A stretch of DNA of 64,000 bases, taken from positions 5,290,142-5,354,141 of the forward strand of contig OZ022595.1 of the NCBI GenBank assembly GCA_963669155.1, given 5' to 3'. Position 1 is the first letter of the stretch; each line of letters begins with the position of its first letter. The translations under genes and the position numbers were made by a program. This document shows, piece by piece, positions 24,601 through 35,054 of the stretch. The notes under the pieces are model-generated. The model saw only the letters and a program-made list of their open reading frames with translations. It did not search any database and was not told where the DNA came from. This stretch comes from Arbacia lixula. Its lineage: Eukaryota > Echinodermata > Echinoidea > Arbacioida > Arbaciidae.

Positions 24601-27600
24601 ATCTAGATAACTATATGTGCAAGATAGTGACAATAAGTAAGTCTGTTCTTTCTTTTCACCAGAATAATACAAAGACTAATATGACAGCACAATAATAAAA
24701 TATCATAGTCCTGTTTCACTCTTTGTGTGCAACATGTGACTTTTTTCACAATAAATGCAAACAATTCCCATAGAGTAGCAGCTTCTCTGGCACATTACAG
24801 GTTAAAGAGTGAATGTCATCCTCTCACAGGAGCTTTTGTAACACCCATACACCTACCCTGAATCTAATCTTACCCAAATTTAAAGTTACAAGCACACAAG
24901 GGATACACAAGTGCATACAATTTGGCACTGCTCATGCATGTAAGCAAGGCTCTTGTCACTTCTGTCTTTCTGTCAGAATATAAAAGGATACGTCTGGCAG
25001 GACAGAGAATGCAAAAACAGGAGCCTATTTAAACTTTAAATACTGATTACCATTCTCTCATACACTTGAAACTATTGTAACACCCCACACCTTAAACTAA
25101 TTATTACAAGTACATACACATGCATGAGGAATAAATGTTGGCATTCAATTTATTATGTGCATTTATGCAAACATCCTTTCACAATCTTTATTCTTGACAA
25201 AGTACCAAAGGATTCATTGGAGAGACTGACATAGACAAGAACCCATCTCCATGGCCAAAGCCATAATCTCATTCATGTACACTGCAGCATGGGGACTATT
25301 GCAACACCACCTCCTACATACATGCAAATACCTGTGCACGAGGGACACATACGTGCATAAAATTTGGCACTGTACGTATGCAGGCCTCTCCTCACTTTCC
25401 CTTTTGTTGTCACAGCACCGGTGGATTCATCGGAGGGTAAAGAGAATGTTATAGACAAGGACCTGTCTAAGAGCGCTCCCCGCTCTCTCCAAGGGACTAT
25501 TTCATGAACCCCTGCCAACGTAACGTCCGCTTGCACAAACACGTGCAGCGCGCCTCCTGAATCAATACTTTACAATACACCCCCTTCAACTGCCTTGCCT
25601 GCAGAAATGTGCATTTTTAGCTCTTTAATCTTTTTGCAGTGAAAAGAGATCTACACTGAAGACAGAACACTAACAATGTTTAGTTTCCTTTCTTCTTTTG
25701 TTTAATTTTGTTATTTTCATTGTTATCTTTGTCTTATGTATCTTGAAACATTTTCACGATTTACTTATTTGTCCACCTATTCCCCCTTTTCTTCTCCACC
25801 TCTCCACCATCTTTCTACTTTACCCTTTTCATGCTATTTTTCTCCTTCATTTTCTTCTTTCATTCTTTGTTCCTCCTCATCTTCCACTCCCTCCTCCTCA
25901 TAATTATTCTGATCACATTTCTTACTGTTTCCAACTCTGCCTTCATCTTCTTGTCCTTTAAGGGAATATATTGTACTAGAAAGACAAAAAGCCTTCGAAA
26001 GGGTGATCGTGAGCAATCTTCTTACCAATGGTCTTAAATTCATGTACATGTGTTGTCCATTTTAGAAATTTGCTGAAAGTTATTTTCCCTGAAATGATCC
26101 ACATTTGGAATATTCAGTGATCAAATCACAAATCCTCAAAATGTTAATTCTTCTTCTCAACCGGTTGCTCATGGTTAGATTCTCAGGCTTCATGAACACT
26201 GGTTCAATTGGGATGTCAAAATTTACTACGGAACTGCAGTAACCAAAGGGGTGTGGCTTAAAGCTCCCTATCGCAAATAGCCGATATCAAGCGATATCGC
26301 CTCGCGATACCAATATCTGATCAATTGCTCTTGGGGCATATACTTCCGGTAAGAGTTTAGTATGTATTCAATTCACACAATAACGCACAGAATCTGTAAC
26401 TTCGACCCTTATAAACCTCGTAATATCAAAATGAAAGAATTGTTACAAGGACGAAGGACTTGAAAAAAATACCACCAATCACTCCAGCGATGTTTTTGCC
26501 TACCTCAACATTGATTATGGATGGACTAATGAAAGAATGAAAAGACACAAGCAAGACGATGGCTATAGACTGTTCTTGAACCAGAACTTCCATCCCAAGA
26601 ATTAAAGGTTAAAAAAAATAAGAGCGCCACGCGCGTTCCGATTTGGAGAGCTATATGCGATAGGGAGAATTGTGCCCTAAAGGGGAGTTTGAAGTTTATT
26701 TATAGCCTGTAACCTATAATCTGTTACCTGTTCAGCAGATTATGTGGGAGTCGCACTGTTCAGTATCTGAGTAGAGAAAAGCCAGCCCACATATATACCG
26801 GCTCAGTAAAGAAAAGTCTACCCCGATATAAAGTTGGTTTCAATAAAATCAGGAACATGAGAGTAACATATTAGTGAGGATTCGATGAAAATCCGTCAAA
26901 GGATAAGAAAGTTATAATTTGGTGACGTCACGTGTGAGGTGCTTTCTCATGTTGTGTACATTTTTTTGTGAAAATGTCCATTTTCTCAACAGGATATGCT
27001 TGCATCATTTTACCTGTGCATTAAGTGATACATCATCACAAACACATATCTATAATACACAAACTTCTACAAAAAACTAATTATTCCTTCATCTAAAACA
27101 GAAAAAGACCAATTTATGGAATCATAAAGACACGGGAGATCTCACATGTGATGTCACAAGATTGGAATTTCAAAAGCTCATAAATTTATTATCCTTTGAC
27201 AGATTTTCTTCAAACATTCACTTATGTTTCTTTCATGTTTCTGCTTTTATTAAAAACAACTTAATTTCAGGGTGGACTATCCCTTTAATATTATTATTTC
27301 TCACTCCTAACGCTCCTCCTCCCCCTCAGTCCCACCCTTGCCACTCTTCTCCACAAACAAGCATGTGGGCCTATCATGTTTGGCTTACAAACAACAAAAT
27401 CAGTCTTTACTCCGCAGTCCGCAGACTTGGCGAATAAGAGTGCCAGCAAGAGTGTGAAAACAGAAACCCAATACTCATTAGAAAGTGCTCCCATCAACAC
27501 AATCAAGGAGGAAGCGATGCTGTCAGTGGCTGCTTCTTCATTAAAACGAGTGGAAAACGACGATTGTCCATTCAAGTTTGCCACATCGATTGAGAGGATG

Positions 27601-27997
27601 GCAAGTTACCATGGAAATGGTGGGTGGGAGTGGGCGGTCGGTTACAGCCCATCTTCTTGACATGCTGTTACACTATCAGCCATACATCAATTCTGTTCAT
27701 TAGAGCGAAGAGCGTACTTTGATGGAAAAGTTAGGAAGAGTGATATCAGGTTCAGCCTGATCATGTCAAAAGAAATAATATCAAAGTGGACAAAGGGAGA
27801 ATCATCCCTTTTTCAGTATTGTTCAGTATGTACAATAAGTCACCGCTGTACGCCATCTCTCTTACTTTCCTCCTCTGTTCTCTCTCTTATCTGTCTCTTC
27901 CCTTCAATACCCGTCTCTATCTATCCATCTGTTTGTCTGCCTACCCACCTGCCTGCCTGTCTGTCTGTCTGTCTGTCTGTCTGCCTACCCGCCTGCC

Positions 27998-28052
<55 letters not shown>

Positions 28053-31000
28053 ATGTCTGTCTGTATGTCTGTCTGTCTGTCTGTCTATATTGGTCTCTTC
28101 CCTTCTCTCTCCCTCACACTGACACACACATTTTCTTTCTGAAACCATTTCCCACTTTTTCCTCCCTATTTTCAACTCACCCCTCCCTTTCTCTCTTTCT
28201 ATCTCTATCTCCCTGTCTGTCTCTCTCTCTTCCCCCTTCTCTCCCCCATTCCTCTCCCACACAACATTTCTACCTTCTGCATGTACATCTCTTTTATCTC
28301 CTCCATAATCTACCTTCGCCACTTCCACTGTATCTATTTTTGCAATGCTTTTCTACCCCTTTGGCTGTTCCCTCAGCATGCACTTAGCCTACTATTATAT
28401 CCCCAAAATATGAAATCCATTCTTCTTTGGGGCTTTTATTACAAAGTAGATCTCGGCTGGTGGTAAACAGTGCAGTATCTCATTCCGCGAGCTGGCTTAC
28501 CCTTGGCAATAAGATGTGATTGAATGCAAGGACAAATTTAAGGCACAATTTCCTACCCTAGAAACACATTTCTTGATTATGACACTACTGTTTCACACTA
28601 TGTAAGTACGGGCACATTTTCCTGTGATGCAGAAATAAGCTACAAGTTACAAAGATTTGTAGTTTTTGTACCATGCACAAGATCATTTGTTATCCTCTTG
28701 TTGGTCATATATTGCTTTGATGGGAAAAGTGGAGAGAAAGGAGTTAAATATTGGAATGTGGAAAGAGAGGAGGGAGAGGAAATGTAAAGACAAGAGGAAG
28801 GCAAAGAGAGCACGAGGGAAGGAAGACAGACAGAAAGAAGAAACAAAGATCTTGAAACAGAAAGGGAAAAGAAGTAAACAGATAAAAAGAAAGAAAAAAA
28901 GAGGAAATGTAAGGAAAAAAGGGGGAGAAAAAAGACAGGGACAAAATTATCAGAAGGAAAGACAGAGGCAGAACAGACAGAACAGAAGCAAGGCAACCCA
29001 GGAAAATCTGTTGAATAAGATATTAAAAGTAATACTATTTTCCATAATGTATTATGGAATATATTGACTGGGTACAACCAGCAAAGAGCAATACTCCAGC
29101 TGTATCTTACAGTACTAGGAAATAAATGATTGGTATAGCTTGGTATGGCCTACAGGTACTCTGAAGATGAACTTCTTCAGTGTGCTAGCACCTGGGAAAC
29201 ATCACGTCCTATTCCACTGATTTGCATTTCAAAGTCTTCACTCCCTCTCACATCCTTGGGGACGATTTCAATCTCTGTCTTCAAACACCTCATACTTGCA
29301 TTCCTTTCCACATTACCGGTTCCAGGTAAATTACCTGTGCATTGCTAGTATTTGGCCTCAGGTAATCCATAATCTAATTGGCATGTCTGCATAGGATATG
29401 ACGGAAGCCAGCGACATATATGTGGTGCTCTATACATTAATTTGGTTTGCGTACAAACCATTTAGATAGAAATGTCTCCACCAAAGTGCAAACTAATTTC
29501 ACTTTACCCCTGCAAAGGATATGATGGAAGCCAGCTACATAGATGTATGTAGTGTTCTATACATTCTTTTGGTTGAAGCCAGCTACATAGATGTATGTAG
29601 TGTTCTATACATTCTTTTGGTTGGCAAACAAACCATGGAGACTGAAATGTGTCTACCAAAACACAGACTAATTTCACTTTACAGTTACAACTGTCTACAA
29701 AGACCACTTTCTACAGAGGTCTACAGACATTAACCATAATCCCTTCAGGACAGCTTGCAAGTAATTGCAAAGGTTTGTGCGTAAGGACCACCTGTGCATA
29801 GAGAGGATTTTGCCATCTCCCTGGTATTGGCCTTTATAGACAGGTTGGACAGTACTAGTAAACACAATGGTACATTCACTAAAAGGCACAATCCATTTCA
29901 GTAGAATCTTAATAGCACGGTACAACATCCTTTTGGTCAGCTCAACAGTGAGCCACAACAAAGAAAAATGGCATGCTAGCTTACTGGAGCACTCTTGGGG
30001 ATAGTCCACAAGAAATAGCGCAGTTCTAGCGAGCACCAACTCTTACAGTGTAAATGCGGAGATGTGGTAGCATGCAGCAAACCAATGTTTAATGGCCGAA
30101 AGTTGTTTACTCATTATGTTCTGGTGCGATCATGAACACGTATAATTTAGAAAGGAATGTTGGATTTGTCAAAATACAAGTTTGTAAATGCATGTAAATT
30201 CTTTGACCACTCTGACCTCATGACATCACATGTCCTGGCAACATGACCTCTGAAAAAAGGGAGTGCTATGATAGACCACGCTCTCACTGCAGTGTAAATC
30301 CAGTGATTATCACAGGGCGGACGTACCATGGATATCACGCCATGGTACTCTCTTGCAGCGTAAACAGGTTCTGAGCCAACACATCCATTCATTTCATATT
30401 ACACATTCAAACATTTACATATGAGAAATTCTGTTCTCAATTCACTTCCTAAAATTAACCACAAAATCGAAGTGTGGTTCCGGACGTGAAATAAATGCAC
30501 TCAAAATCAGCCCTACCACAGCAGACAAAAAGACTCCTTCTTCTACAGAGATGTCTAACTTTGCAATCAAGTCCAAATTTATACACTTAATCGTCTGAGC
30601 CCCCGAAAAATTCAATAAGAGCTAGTTTAGATCAGACAGGCTGCCTACTGTGTGTAAAGCTGTACGTACTGATAGCTTCACTCACACTATTCACATGGGA
30701 AGTACTATCATTACTATCTTGTACATTTCGAAACATTTATGCTCTGCTGCAAGGAATATTCTTACCTTCAGACGGTTGTTTCTTCTAACTTTATCTCTGC
30801 CATTTTTATATTCTTCTTTATCAGACAATTACTAGACAACACAGCAAAAAAAAGGAACCTTGCCAAGAAGGATGTGTTTTTAAAAATGCCCCAGAAATTG
30901 TGCCCCATCATCTGGCATGAATGCAACATACATGTTCATGAAAGCCTTCAATAGCAAATAGGATTGCCAAGTATTCCATTCATAACCCTTGCACATTGAC

Positions 31001-34000
31001 ATACAATTTTACAACTGCTTCACATTTAAGTACATTTCCAATAAAGTTTATATCCAACTGCCCTCATTGAAATCAGAATTATGAATGGCTCAATGGACAA
31101 TGTCTGTAAAAAAAACAAATAGATAGTGATTCTGAATCTCAAGATGTTTTGCACAATGAATGTCAGACCTGTACTTGCAGATATGCCTTGTGGTCACGAT
31201 GAAGCAAGGGTTTCACTGTGTATTCAGCTTCATGGTTAATTTTTCTGCTGTCAACACATCAATCATACAGCAGTGTTCATTAAGACACTGATAAGACTTG
31301 TATAATCTTGGGAATCAATATTTCATTCTTGAGACAACAGGATGTATGACAAGTTGGGACCGAATATGATAAAATTACTTTTTATGTGTACACTGAATCT
31401 AGAAAATTAGTAAAATTGTGATTGATGTGTGCATCCATTTTCTTGAAGGAAAACAAAACCTATGGCTATTTGACAAAAATCATAATCAGTGAGAGAAGAA
31501 GAGAAAGTTGTGACTATTTGATTTTTTTCTATCACTAACCCTAAACTCACGCAATTCCAACCAGGGGAAAAAATCCTTGCAAAGGCTACTTTTTGTGCCT
31601 GATGTCCTGAAACAGGCACCCTCAATCGATGCATTTTTCGCTAGAAATATTCATGAGGGCTCTTTTGGGGCATTGGGGCTAAATCACCCTGAGCCCTCTT
31701 GTAATTTATTCCACCGTTCCAACAAAACTTGTCCATCAGTAATACTGTGGCCATTGAAGATGTTGAAGATTCGTGCATAATGACAATGACAGTTCTGCAA
31801 ATTACGCTCTGCAAATACTGCCTGAGAGCTGCTTTTCTACATTAGTGCCATTCTCATTGGACTTTAAAAATCGCAAAGTTAGAAAAATCACGAAGTTAGG
31901 GTGAAAGTTGCCTAGCAACCGTACCAATAGCTGAATGGTCCTATTGTCCCGGTCCCCTAACTTCGCGATTTTTTAAAGCCAAATGAGAATGGCACTATTA
32001 TGTACAATTTAACTCTATGGGATGGGTGTGCGGTGCAATATTTCGGGGCTGGTACTTAAGATCATTCCTAATTCATCACTGTTAATGATTTCCCAGATTG
32101 TTCTCATTTCATTACCAGTCTAAATTTTGACTCATAATTACTTAGTAAGGCGTTATTCCTCTTCAAACAAATGTCCTTGATGGTATCGATTTAGAGGGAC
32201 AGTCCACCCTGAAATTAAGTTGGTTTTGATAAAAAGCAGAAACATGAAAATGACATAATAGTGAAGGTTTGATAAAAAATCTGTTGTTCAAGGATGACAA
32301 AGTTAATTTTGTGCATATTTTTTTACCTGTGCATATGTCATTAATTTGTCTTCATCATAACCAGGGAAAAAAATTAATGGAATCATACAATATATGGGAG
32401 CGTACCTTACACATGTCTCAAAATTAGCATTTAAACAGACATAACTTTCTTATCCTTTGACAGATTTTCGTCAAACCTTCACTCATTTGTTTCGTTCATG
32501 TTTCTGGGTTTTTTTTATAAAAACAACTTAACTTCGGGATGGACTTACCCTTTCAATAAAGCATTTAGGCATGCTCCTGTAAAGTGTACTGAGTGAGATT
32601 TCCCAACAGAGTCAACTCCTGGCTACAAATTAGGCTGTTAGATTAATACCATTGGCCTTTCGTCCCATTTTCCAATTATGAAGTACTTGTGACCTCAATT
32701 TAACAAATCCCCCAACGCAATTAATACAATGCCACATGTCACTTATGAATGTAGCCTAGGTACTAAGCTGTGAGGTGCATAGACACAACCCAGTCTGGTA
32801 ACACAGACTACGCCCAAATTGCGTCATGGCTCCTCTGGCTTCTTCCCCTCCACGAGCAAGGGTTGGATTAGGGCATCTATAGTCTGTGTTACCAGACAAA
32901 GTTGTTCACAGACTAGGATGTGTCTATGCACTGCATAGCCTAGTACCTAGGCTATTACTACAGTCTGAATGCAATGATCATAAAAGATATTCTATCTTGA
33001 ATTGAATTTCTGTTTTATAAATGAATTGTTTAAAAGGCCAAATCCTAATGCACTAGTTCATGTTCAGAGTGAAACCCTACATGTTAATGCTGCTAAAAAA
33101 ACACACATAAGGTCATATCTAAATAGAGATAGGATCACATCCAATCCATCTCTTACACTCATATCAAATAATATATATCATAATATATATTATAATATCA
33201 AAAGAAGCCTAGAATTAGGAAAGAATGTACTCAAGAAATTAATTGCATGTTGCAGTCTAATTTCACACCTAAATTGTACCTGTTTTGTGACAGCTTATGC
33301 TAACATTATTCTGTGCAAAAATGGAAAGAACCAATCTCTTGATGGATTGATCATTTATAAAGAACCGTTCAAATACATACCCAAGCTGATATGTTTACAA
33401 GATCAGCTCATAAGCAACAACATATTCAGCAGAAGTTTCTCATTCTAAATATTTGGGCCATTTCCATTAAAAGTAAAAAATGGAACTATTTCTTAAATCA
33501 TCAATTTACATTATTTAAAAGTCTTAAAATCTCCTGTCCAGTCAGGCACATAAATTAGAACATGCAAATCACAACTGAAAACGGATATATATTATTTTTT
33601 ATATGACACATCTCATCCTGAAGAATTATTATAGCCCCAAATATGAATCATCAACGGAAATCTCAATTAACACTCGTCTGGTCAAGCCAAATTAAATAAC
33701 TGACCAGCCAAAGACTCATCTACCGGTAAGGTAAAGCCTGGAAAAAGGTTAACTCCAGAAATAATGGGTCAATCTATTTAACCATTTCAGTCTAGGGCGA
33801 GACTTTATAACGGGGCCCTGTTATAGAGTGACGTAGTTAGTTGTCCATGGCAATGGTCGGGGCCTCTATGATGAGAGATGGAATTTACCTGCAGTTTCAT
33901 TTTATATTACACAAGTGTAAATACGTGTATCTGAGTAAATTTGTGAATTCAGGAGAATTTGTTAAACTGAACTGTCTTGAATGAAGGAGTGTTTGGCAGA

Positions 34001-34311
34001 TCATTTTGCCGTACATGTATAAAGACTATAGAGGCACCATTGAAGAGGGAATGCAAGAAGTCAGGGAATAATTCTATAACAGGACACACAATCATGCCTT
34101 GCTTATATTCATATTTCTGTGTTTCTTCTACTCCTGATCTTTGTTTTTCTTCTTCTCACCTCCAATTTCTCCTTCTCTTCCTCAGTCTTTACTTCCTATT
34201 CCTCTTCATTTTGTATTCTTTCTTATTATTTTGCCTTTAACAGCTTCTCAAATCAATATGAATGTAATCATGAAGACGCATTTATATCATAATTATCATT
34301 ACTAGCAGTAA

Positions 34312-34362
<51 letters not shown>

Positions 34363-34601
34363 AAGTAGAAGTAGAAGTAGTAATATTAGAAGTAGTAGTA
34401 GTAGTAATACCAATAGTAGTAATAGTAGTACAAGTAATAGAAGTAGCATAAGTAGTATAAGTAGTACAAGTAATACAAGTAATACAAGTAGTTCAAGTAG
34501 TTCAAGTAGTACAAGTAGTACAAGTTGTACAAGTACAAGTTGTACGAGTGGTACAAGTACCTGTAGTACAAGTAGAAGTAGCAGTAGCAGTAGGTGTAGC
34601 A

Positions 34602-34671
<70 letters not shown>

Positions 34672-34695
34672 AAGTAGTAGTAGTAGTAGTAGTAC

Positions 34696-34754
<59 letters not shown>

Positions 34755-34953
34755 CTAGTAGTAGTAGTAAGAGAAGCGGCAACAGTAGCAGTATTCATTA
34801 TCATCATCACCTTCATAATGAACACTATTTTTAATACTGACTCCACTTGATAATTTTTAAGCAGGATTTCTGTTTACCTGAAATCTCATCCTCATCTGCT
34901 TCCCTCAGACTGTGGTAGTTCCCCTGATCAACCACCACATCAGATTCGTCCAT
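14272..34953 (-). CDS. SLC4A7/8/10-like: SLC4-family Na+/HCO3- transporter, N-terminal part (partial gene)
   Basis: Six exons joined in order (34953-34878, 19158-18922, 18497-18359, 17571-17411, 15886-15671, 14423-14272) give 981 nt, 327 codons, with no stop and with matching phases at every junction. Landmarks of the SLC4 bicarbonate transporter N-terminus appear in the right order: VVVDQG near residue 7, [13 protein letters not shown] at 26, a Lys/His-rich segment, SQRVKFILG at about 108, [15 protein letters not shown] at 150, [20 protein letters not shown], then [15 protein letters not shown] and [22 protein letters not shown] and [11 protein letters not shown] resemble the electroneutral SLC4A7/8/10 group more than electrogenic SLC4A4. 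The family moves bicarbonate across the plasma membrane; this part is cytosolic. The rest of the cytosolic domain and all membrane spans must lie left of position 1 or are missing. In sea urchin larvae an SLC4 transporter supports intracellular pH control and skeleton calcification; orthology to it is inference. Confidence 0.9.
14526..15330. repeat. GGGGGGAGATAGA minisatellite in SLC4 intron
   Basis: About 800 bp of approximately 13-bp units (GGGGGGAGATAGA, with variants GTGGGAGGATAGA and GGAGGCTAGAGAG) arranged in longer higher-order blocks. On the transcribed sense strand it is a C/U-rich tract beginning about 100 nt upstream of the 14272-14423 exon. Open frames across it (Pro/Leu/Ser repeats) are artefacts of composition. 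Confidence 0.95.
15473..15600 (-). pseudogene. Decayed partial copy of SLC4 exon 15671-15886
   Basis: This stretch aligns with 15639-15771, which covers the 3' part of the neighbouring SLC4 exon plus about 30 bp of its downstream intron. The reading frame is still open ([20 protein letters not shown], then [13 protein letters not shown]), but the donor G/GTGGGT has become G/GAGCGT. No matching acceptor-side half is present. It is best read as a tandem duplication fragment that lost its donor. An exotic alternative exon is possible but not supported. Confidence 0.75.
15671..15886 (-). CDS. SLC4A7/8/10-like: SLC4 exon, residues 205-276
   Basis: The acceptor is CTTGCCCCTAG and the donor CAACAAG/GTGGGT; entry and exit are phase 1 (216 bp). 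It encodes [20 protein letters not shown], then [20 protein letters not shown], then a segment with [22 protein letters not shown]-x-KHHHQ and the IRS-x-x-(D/E)-(I/V)-G motif match the SLC4A7/8/10 group. The 3' half of this exon and its donor region are duplicated at 15473-15600, where the donor GT has been lost. A short TTGACTC-type repeat lies immediately upstream of the acceptor. Confidence 0.94.
15892..15965. repeat. AAGAGTC/AAGGGTC short tandem repeat at a splice acceptor
   Basis: About nine 7-8 bp units (AGAGTCA, AGGGTCA, variants with GACTGA) sit directly upstream of the acceptor of exon 15671-15886. In transcript sense they read CTTGACTCTTGACCC, so each supplies pyrimidines and a branch-point-like TTGAC. 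Confidence 0.8.
16612..17005. repeat. Diverged foldback in SLC4 intron
   Basis: Arms at about 16612-16740 and 16870-17005 share inverted TTTCACCAAGCTGTT, GTGACCTGTTCT and TAGTCTCCAG. The centre is AT-rich. An old, degraded foldback element. Confidence 0.55.
17188..17333. repeat. Perfect 73-bp tandem duplication
   Basis: Two identical 73-bp copies (17188-17260, 17261-17333), starting GCCTAACATCACGGAAAGG and ending GGCCTATACTT. No mismatches are visible, so it is very recent or an assembly duplication. Confidence 0.95.
17411..17571 (-). CDS. SLC4A7/8/10-like: SLC4 exon, residues 151-204 (conserved cytosolic core)
   Basis: The acceptor ends CCAATAG and the donor is GCAG/GTGAGA. It enters in phase 2 and leaves in phase 1 (161 bp). 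It encodes [20 protein letters not shown] followed by [15 protein letters not shown] and a hydrophobic strand ending NIVQIA. This is the best-conserved N-terminal block of SLC4 transporters and by itself supports the family call. A perfect 73-bp tandem duplication (17188-17333) begins 77 bp into the following intron. Confidence 0.95.
18166..18324. mobile_element. CCTTGTTGCATAAA-type MITE next to an SLC4 donor
   Basis: Ends GGGCCTTGTTGCATAAA and TTTATGCAATGGGGCTC, with several internal copies of TTACCATTGATGGTAAC-type palindromes and TTTGATTGGCTGTC. About 159 bp. Same family as 24185-24269 and 6012-6110. Confidence 0.8.
18359..18497 (-). CDS. SLC4A7/8/10-like: SLC4 exon, residues 105-150
   Basis: The acceptor is a long T-rich tract ending TTGTGCAG; the donor AG/GTAGGT is near consensus. 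It enters in phase 1 and leaves in phase 2 (139 bp). It encodes [17 protein letters not shown], then [20 protein letters not shown] and WKEMAR. The SQRV-x-FILG and FTE-(L/M)-(D/E)-E motifs followed by EWKE-x-AR are diagnostic for the start of the SLC4 cytosolic domain. A MITE (18166-18324) lies 34 bp downstream of the donor. Confidence 0.92.
18922..19158 (-). CDS. SLC4A7/8/10-like: SLC4 exon, residues 26-104 (His/Lys-rich N-terminus)
   Basis: The acceptor ends in CCTGCAG and the donor is AATG/GTGAGA; entry and exit are both phase 1, so 237 bp keeps the frame. It opens with [13 protein letters not shown], the family's conserved N-terminal motif. It continues with seven consecutive histidines (residues 47-53, all CAC codons), then a basic [11 protein letters not shown] segment, then a Ser/Thr/Asn-rich linker. 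Human SLC4A7/8/10 have an Arg/His/Lys-rich block at the same place, so the block is ancestral, but an uninterrupted histidine run is unusual. The exon ends [12 protein letters not shown]. Confidence 0.88.
19186..19375. repeat. Two tandem ~95-bp units behind a tRNA-like head
   Basis: GTGATAGCTTGTTA at 19190 and 19285 start two similar units containing CAACCCTTATGG, TGTATTATTTCACYATTAAA and CACAAATCCAATTGAGT. A related sequence is at about 62555-62640 and, weaker, at about 42527. Confidence 0.75.
19404..19474 (-). mobile_element. tRNA-like SINE head or tRNA pseudogene
   Basis: On the minus strand it reads a TGGTATAGTGG A-box-like and a GGTTCAAGCC B-box-like element 40 nt apart, the internal promoter layout of tRNA genes. 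The acceptor stem is not well formed and the anticodon arm is unconvincing. With the 95-bp units that follow on the same strand it looks like a tRNA-derived SINE. Confidence 0.5.
19620..19986. repeat. GAGAGAGG-rich microsatellite
   Basis: Almost pure purine on the plus strand for 370 bp. Apparent 136-149 codon frames on the minus strand are Ser/Leu/Pro repeats, not genes. Confidence 0.9.
19990..21530. other. No gene seen
   Basis: Intron sequence. 20290-20690 is T/C-rich without coding signal. No splice-flanked exon found. Confidence 0.5.
21533..21665. repeat. (CT)n microsatellite with C tract
   Basis: CT dinucleotides interrupted by a run of ten C, then degenerate CTCT words. Confidence 0.9.
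22220..22760. repeat. Three-copy tandem array, ~178-bp period
   Basis: The words GGTTGCAAATYATCC, CTCTTCAGGAAAATTGG and GATTCTGAGCTGA recur at spacings of about 180 and 176 bp (anchors 22271, 22451, 22627). Confidence 0.75.
23500..23885. repeat. 24-bp minisatellite
   Basis: About 15 copies of a unit like TCATCTTTGTCTTCATCTTC plus ATCA, with a few TTAATC and ACATC variants. Because 24 is a multiple of three, both strands have long open frames (LCLHLHHH or MKMKTKMM repeats); neither has features of a real protein. Confidence 0.95.
24185..24269. mobile_element. Internally deleted CCTTGTTGCATAAA-type MITE
   Basis: An 85-bp copy: GGGTCCTGTTACATAAAC, TTACCATTGATGGCAAC, TTTGATTGGCTG and the end TTTTATGCAAGAGGGCCC. 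Confidence 0.7.
24329..24466. mobile_element. GGCCCTGTCTTATAAAG-type MITE, copy 1
   Basis: Inverted ends GATATGTCTTATAAAGAC and AAAGACAGGGCCCTGA enclose repeated GATTGATCGCAA/TTGCGATC words. Other copies: 35055-35180, 58045-58177, 63234-63340. Confidence 0.7.
24790..25500. repeat. Three-copy diverged array, ~220-bp period
   Basis: Anchors such as AGGGATACACAAGTGCATA (24897), ATGAGGAATAAATGTTGG (25125) and AGGGACACATACGTGCATA (25341), plus AAAGGATTCATTGGAG/CCGGTGGATTCATCGGAG, repeat in order. Confidence 0.65.
25958..26145. mobile_element. Single arm of the TTAA foldback MITE
   Basis: Matches the left arm of 63467-63840 from TTAAGGGAATATATTGTAC to CCTCAAAATGTT and then stops exactly at the palindrome centre, so it is a half element. 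Confidence 0.8.
26247..26687. mobile_element. Possible MITE with CTCCCTATCGCA ends
   Basis: AAGCTCCCTATCGCAAATAG near 26260 is inverted at about 26650 (CTATATGCGATAGGGAGAA). Internal GATATCAAGCGATATCG palindromes. Confidence 0.45.
26807..27298. mobile_element. MITE with GTCCACCCTGAAATTAAGTTG ends, copy 1
   Basis: The left end AGTCTACCCCGATATAAAG and right end TTAATTTCAGGGTGGACTA are inverted. Internal GTCAAAGGATAAGAAAGTTA/ATTATCCTTTGACAGATTT are also inverted. Same family as 32195-32555. Confidence 0.7.
27936..28086. repeat. (CTGT)n microsatellite
   Basis: CTGT/CTGC tetranucleotides, embedded in a broader pyrimidine-rich stretch (27860-28270). Confidence 0.95.
29395..29690. repeat. Nested tandem duplication with a perfect 48-bp doublet
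   Basis: 29527-29574 and 29575-29622 are identical 48-bp units starting GAAGCCAGCTACATAGATG. The doublet is itself one part of an older ~120-bp duplication whose other half is at 29400-29515. Confidence 0.85.
29691..31842. other. No gene seen
   Basis: First-intron sequence of the SLC4 gene with only chance frames and no repeat I could define. Confidence 0.5.
31843..31997. repeat. 155-bp foldback
   Basis: TAGTGCCATTCTCATTGG, ACTTTAAAAATCGC and GTTAG at the left are matched inverted at the right (CTAACTTCGCGATTTTTTAA, then GAGAATGGCACTA). Confidence 0.85.
32195..32555. mobile_element. MITE with GTCCACCCTGAAATTAAGTTG ends, copy 2
   Basis: The left end AGGGACAGTCCACCCTGAAA and right end AACTTCGGGATGGACTTACC are inverted; about 360 bp, AT-rich, non-coding. 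Confidence 0.8.
32753..32953. repeat. 201-bp foldback
   Basis: The ends AGCCTAGGTACTAAGC and CTAGTACCTAGGCT are inverted. Further in, GTGCATAGACACA and CAGTCTGGTAACACAGACTA pair with the other arm, which carries about 15 extra bases. The centre is at about 32855. Confidence 0.85.
34306..34772. repeat. TAG/AGT trinucleotide microsatellite
   Basis: About 470 bp of TAG units with AAGTAG, ACAAGT and AGC interruptions, ending about 100 bp from the SLC4 start-codon exon. It creates poly-Leu, Thr or Val frames that are not genes. Confidence 0.95.
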
Positions 34954-34956
34954 TTT
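34878..34956 (-). CDS. SLC4A7/8/10-like: SLC4 start-codon exon (residues 1-25)
   Basis: ATG is at 34953-34951, three bases inside an exon whose acceptor (T-rich tract then CAG, ending at 34957) shows that an untranslated exon lies upstream. The 25 encoded residues begin [18 protein letters not shown] and end in an acidic stretch (EADEDEIS), matching the acidic start and VVDQG motif of NBC-type SLC4 proteins. The donor is CAG/GTAAACA at 34878/34877, leaving one base (G) of the next codon. That base plus GT from the exon at 19158 gives the conserved GHR. The intron that follows is about 15.7 kb. Confidence 0.85.
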
Positions 34957-35054
34957 CTGCAAGAAGAAAACAAACACAAATTCAATGAAATACATGATTC
35001 AACTCCGATGAACATCTACTATAAATACCACTTGCATAACATTAACACTTCCCC

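Noticed and set aside
27376..27660. 94-codon plus-strand frame with mixed composition
   Set aside because: No splice sites or family match, and an equally long antisense frame overlaps it; left unannotated.
27763..28328. Cys/Leu/Ser and Asp/Arg/Gln repeat frames
   Set aside because: Translations of the CTGT microsatellite.
33002..33448. 148-codon plus-strand frame without low complexity
   Set aside because: It starts at TTG, is AT-rich, has no recognisable motif or flanking gene structure, and is antisense inside the first SLC4 intron; most likely chance.
34282..34850. 166-codon poly-Leu, poly-Thr and poly-Val frames on both strands
   Set aside because: By-products of the TAG trinucleotide repeat.
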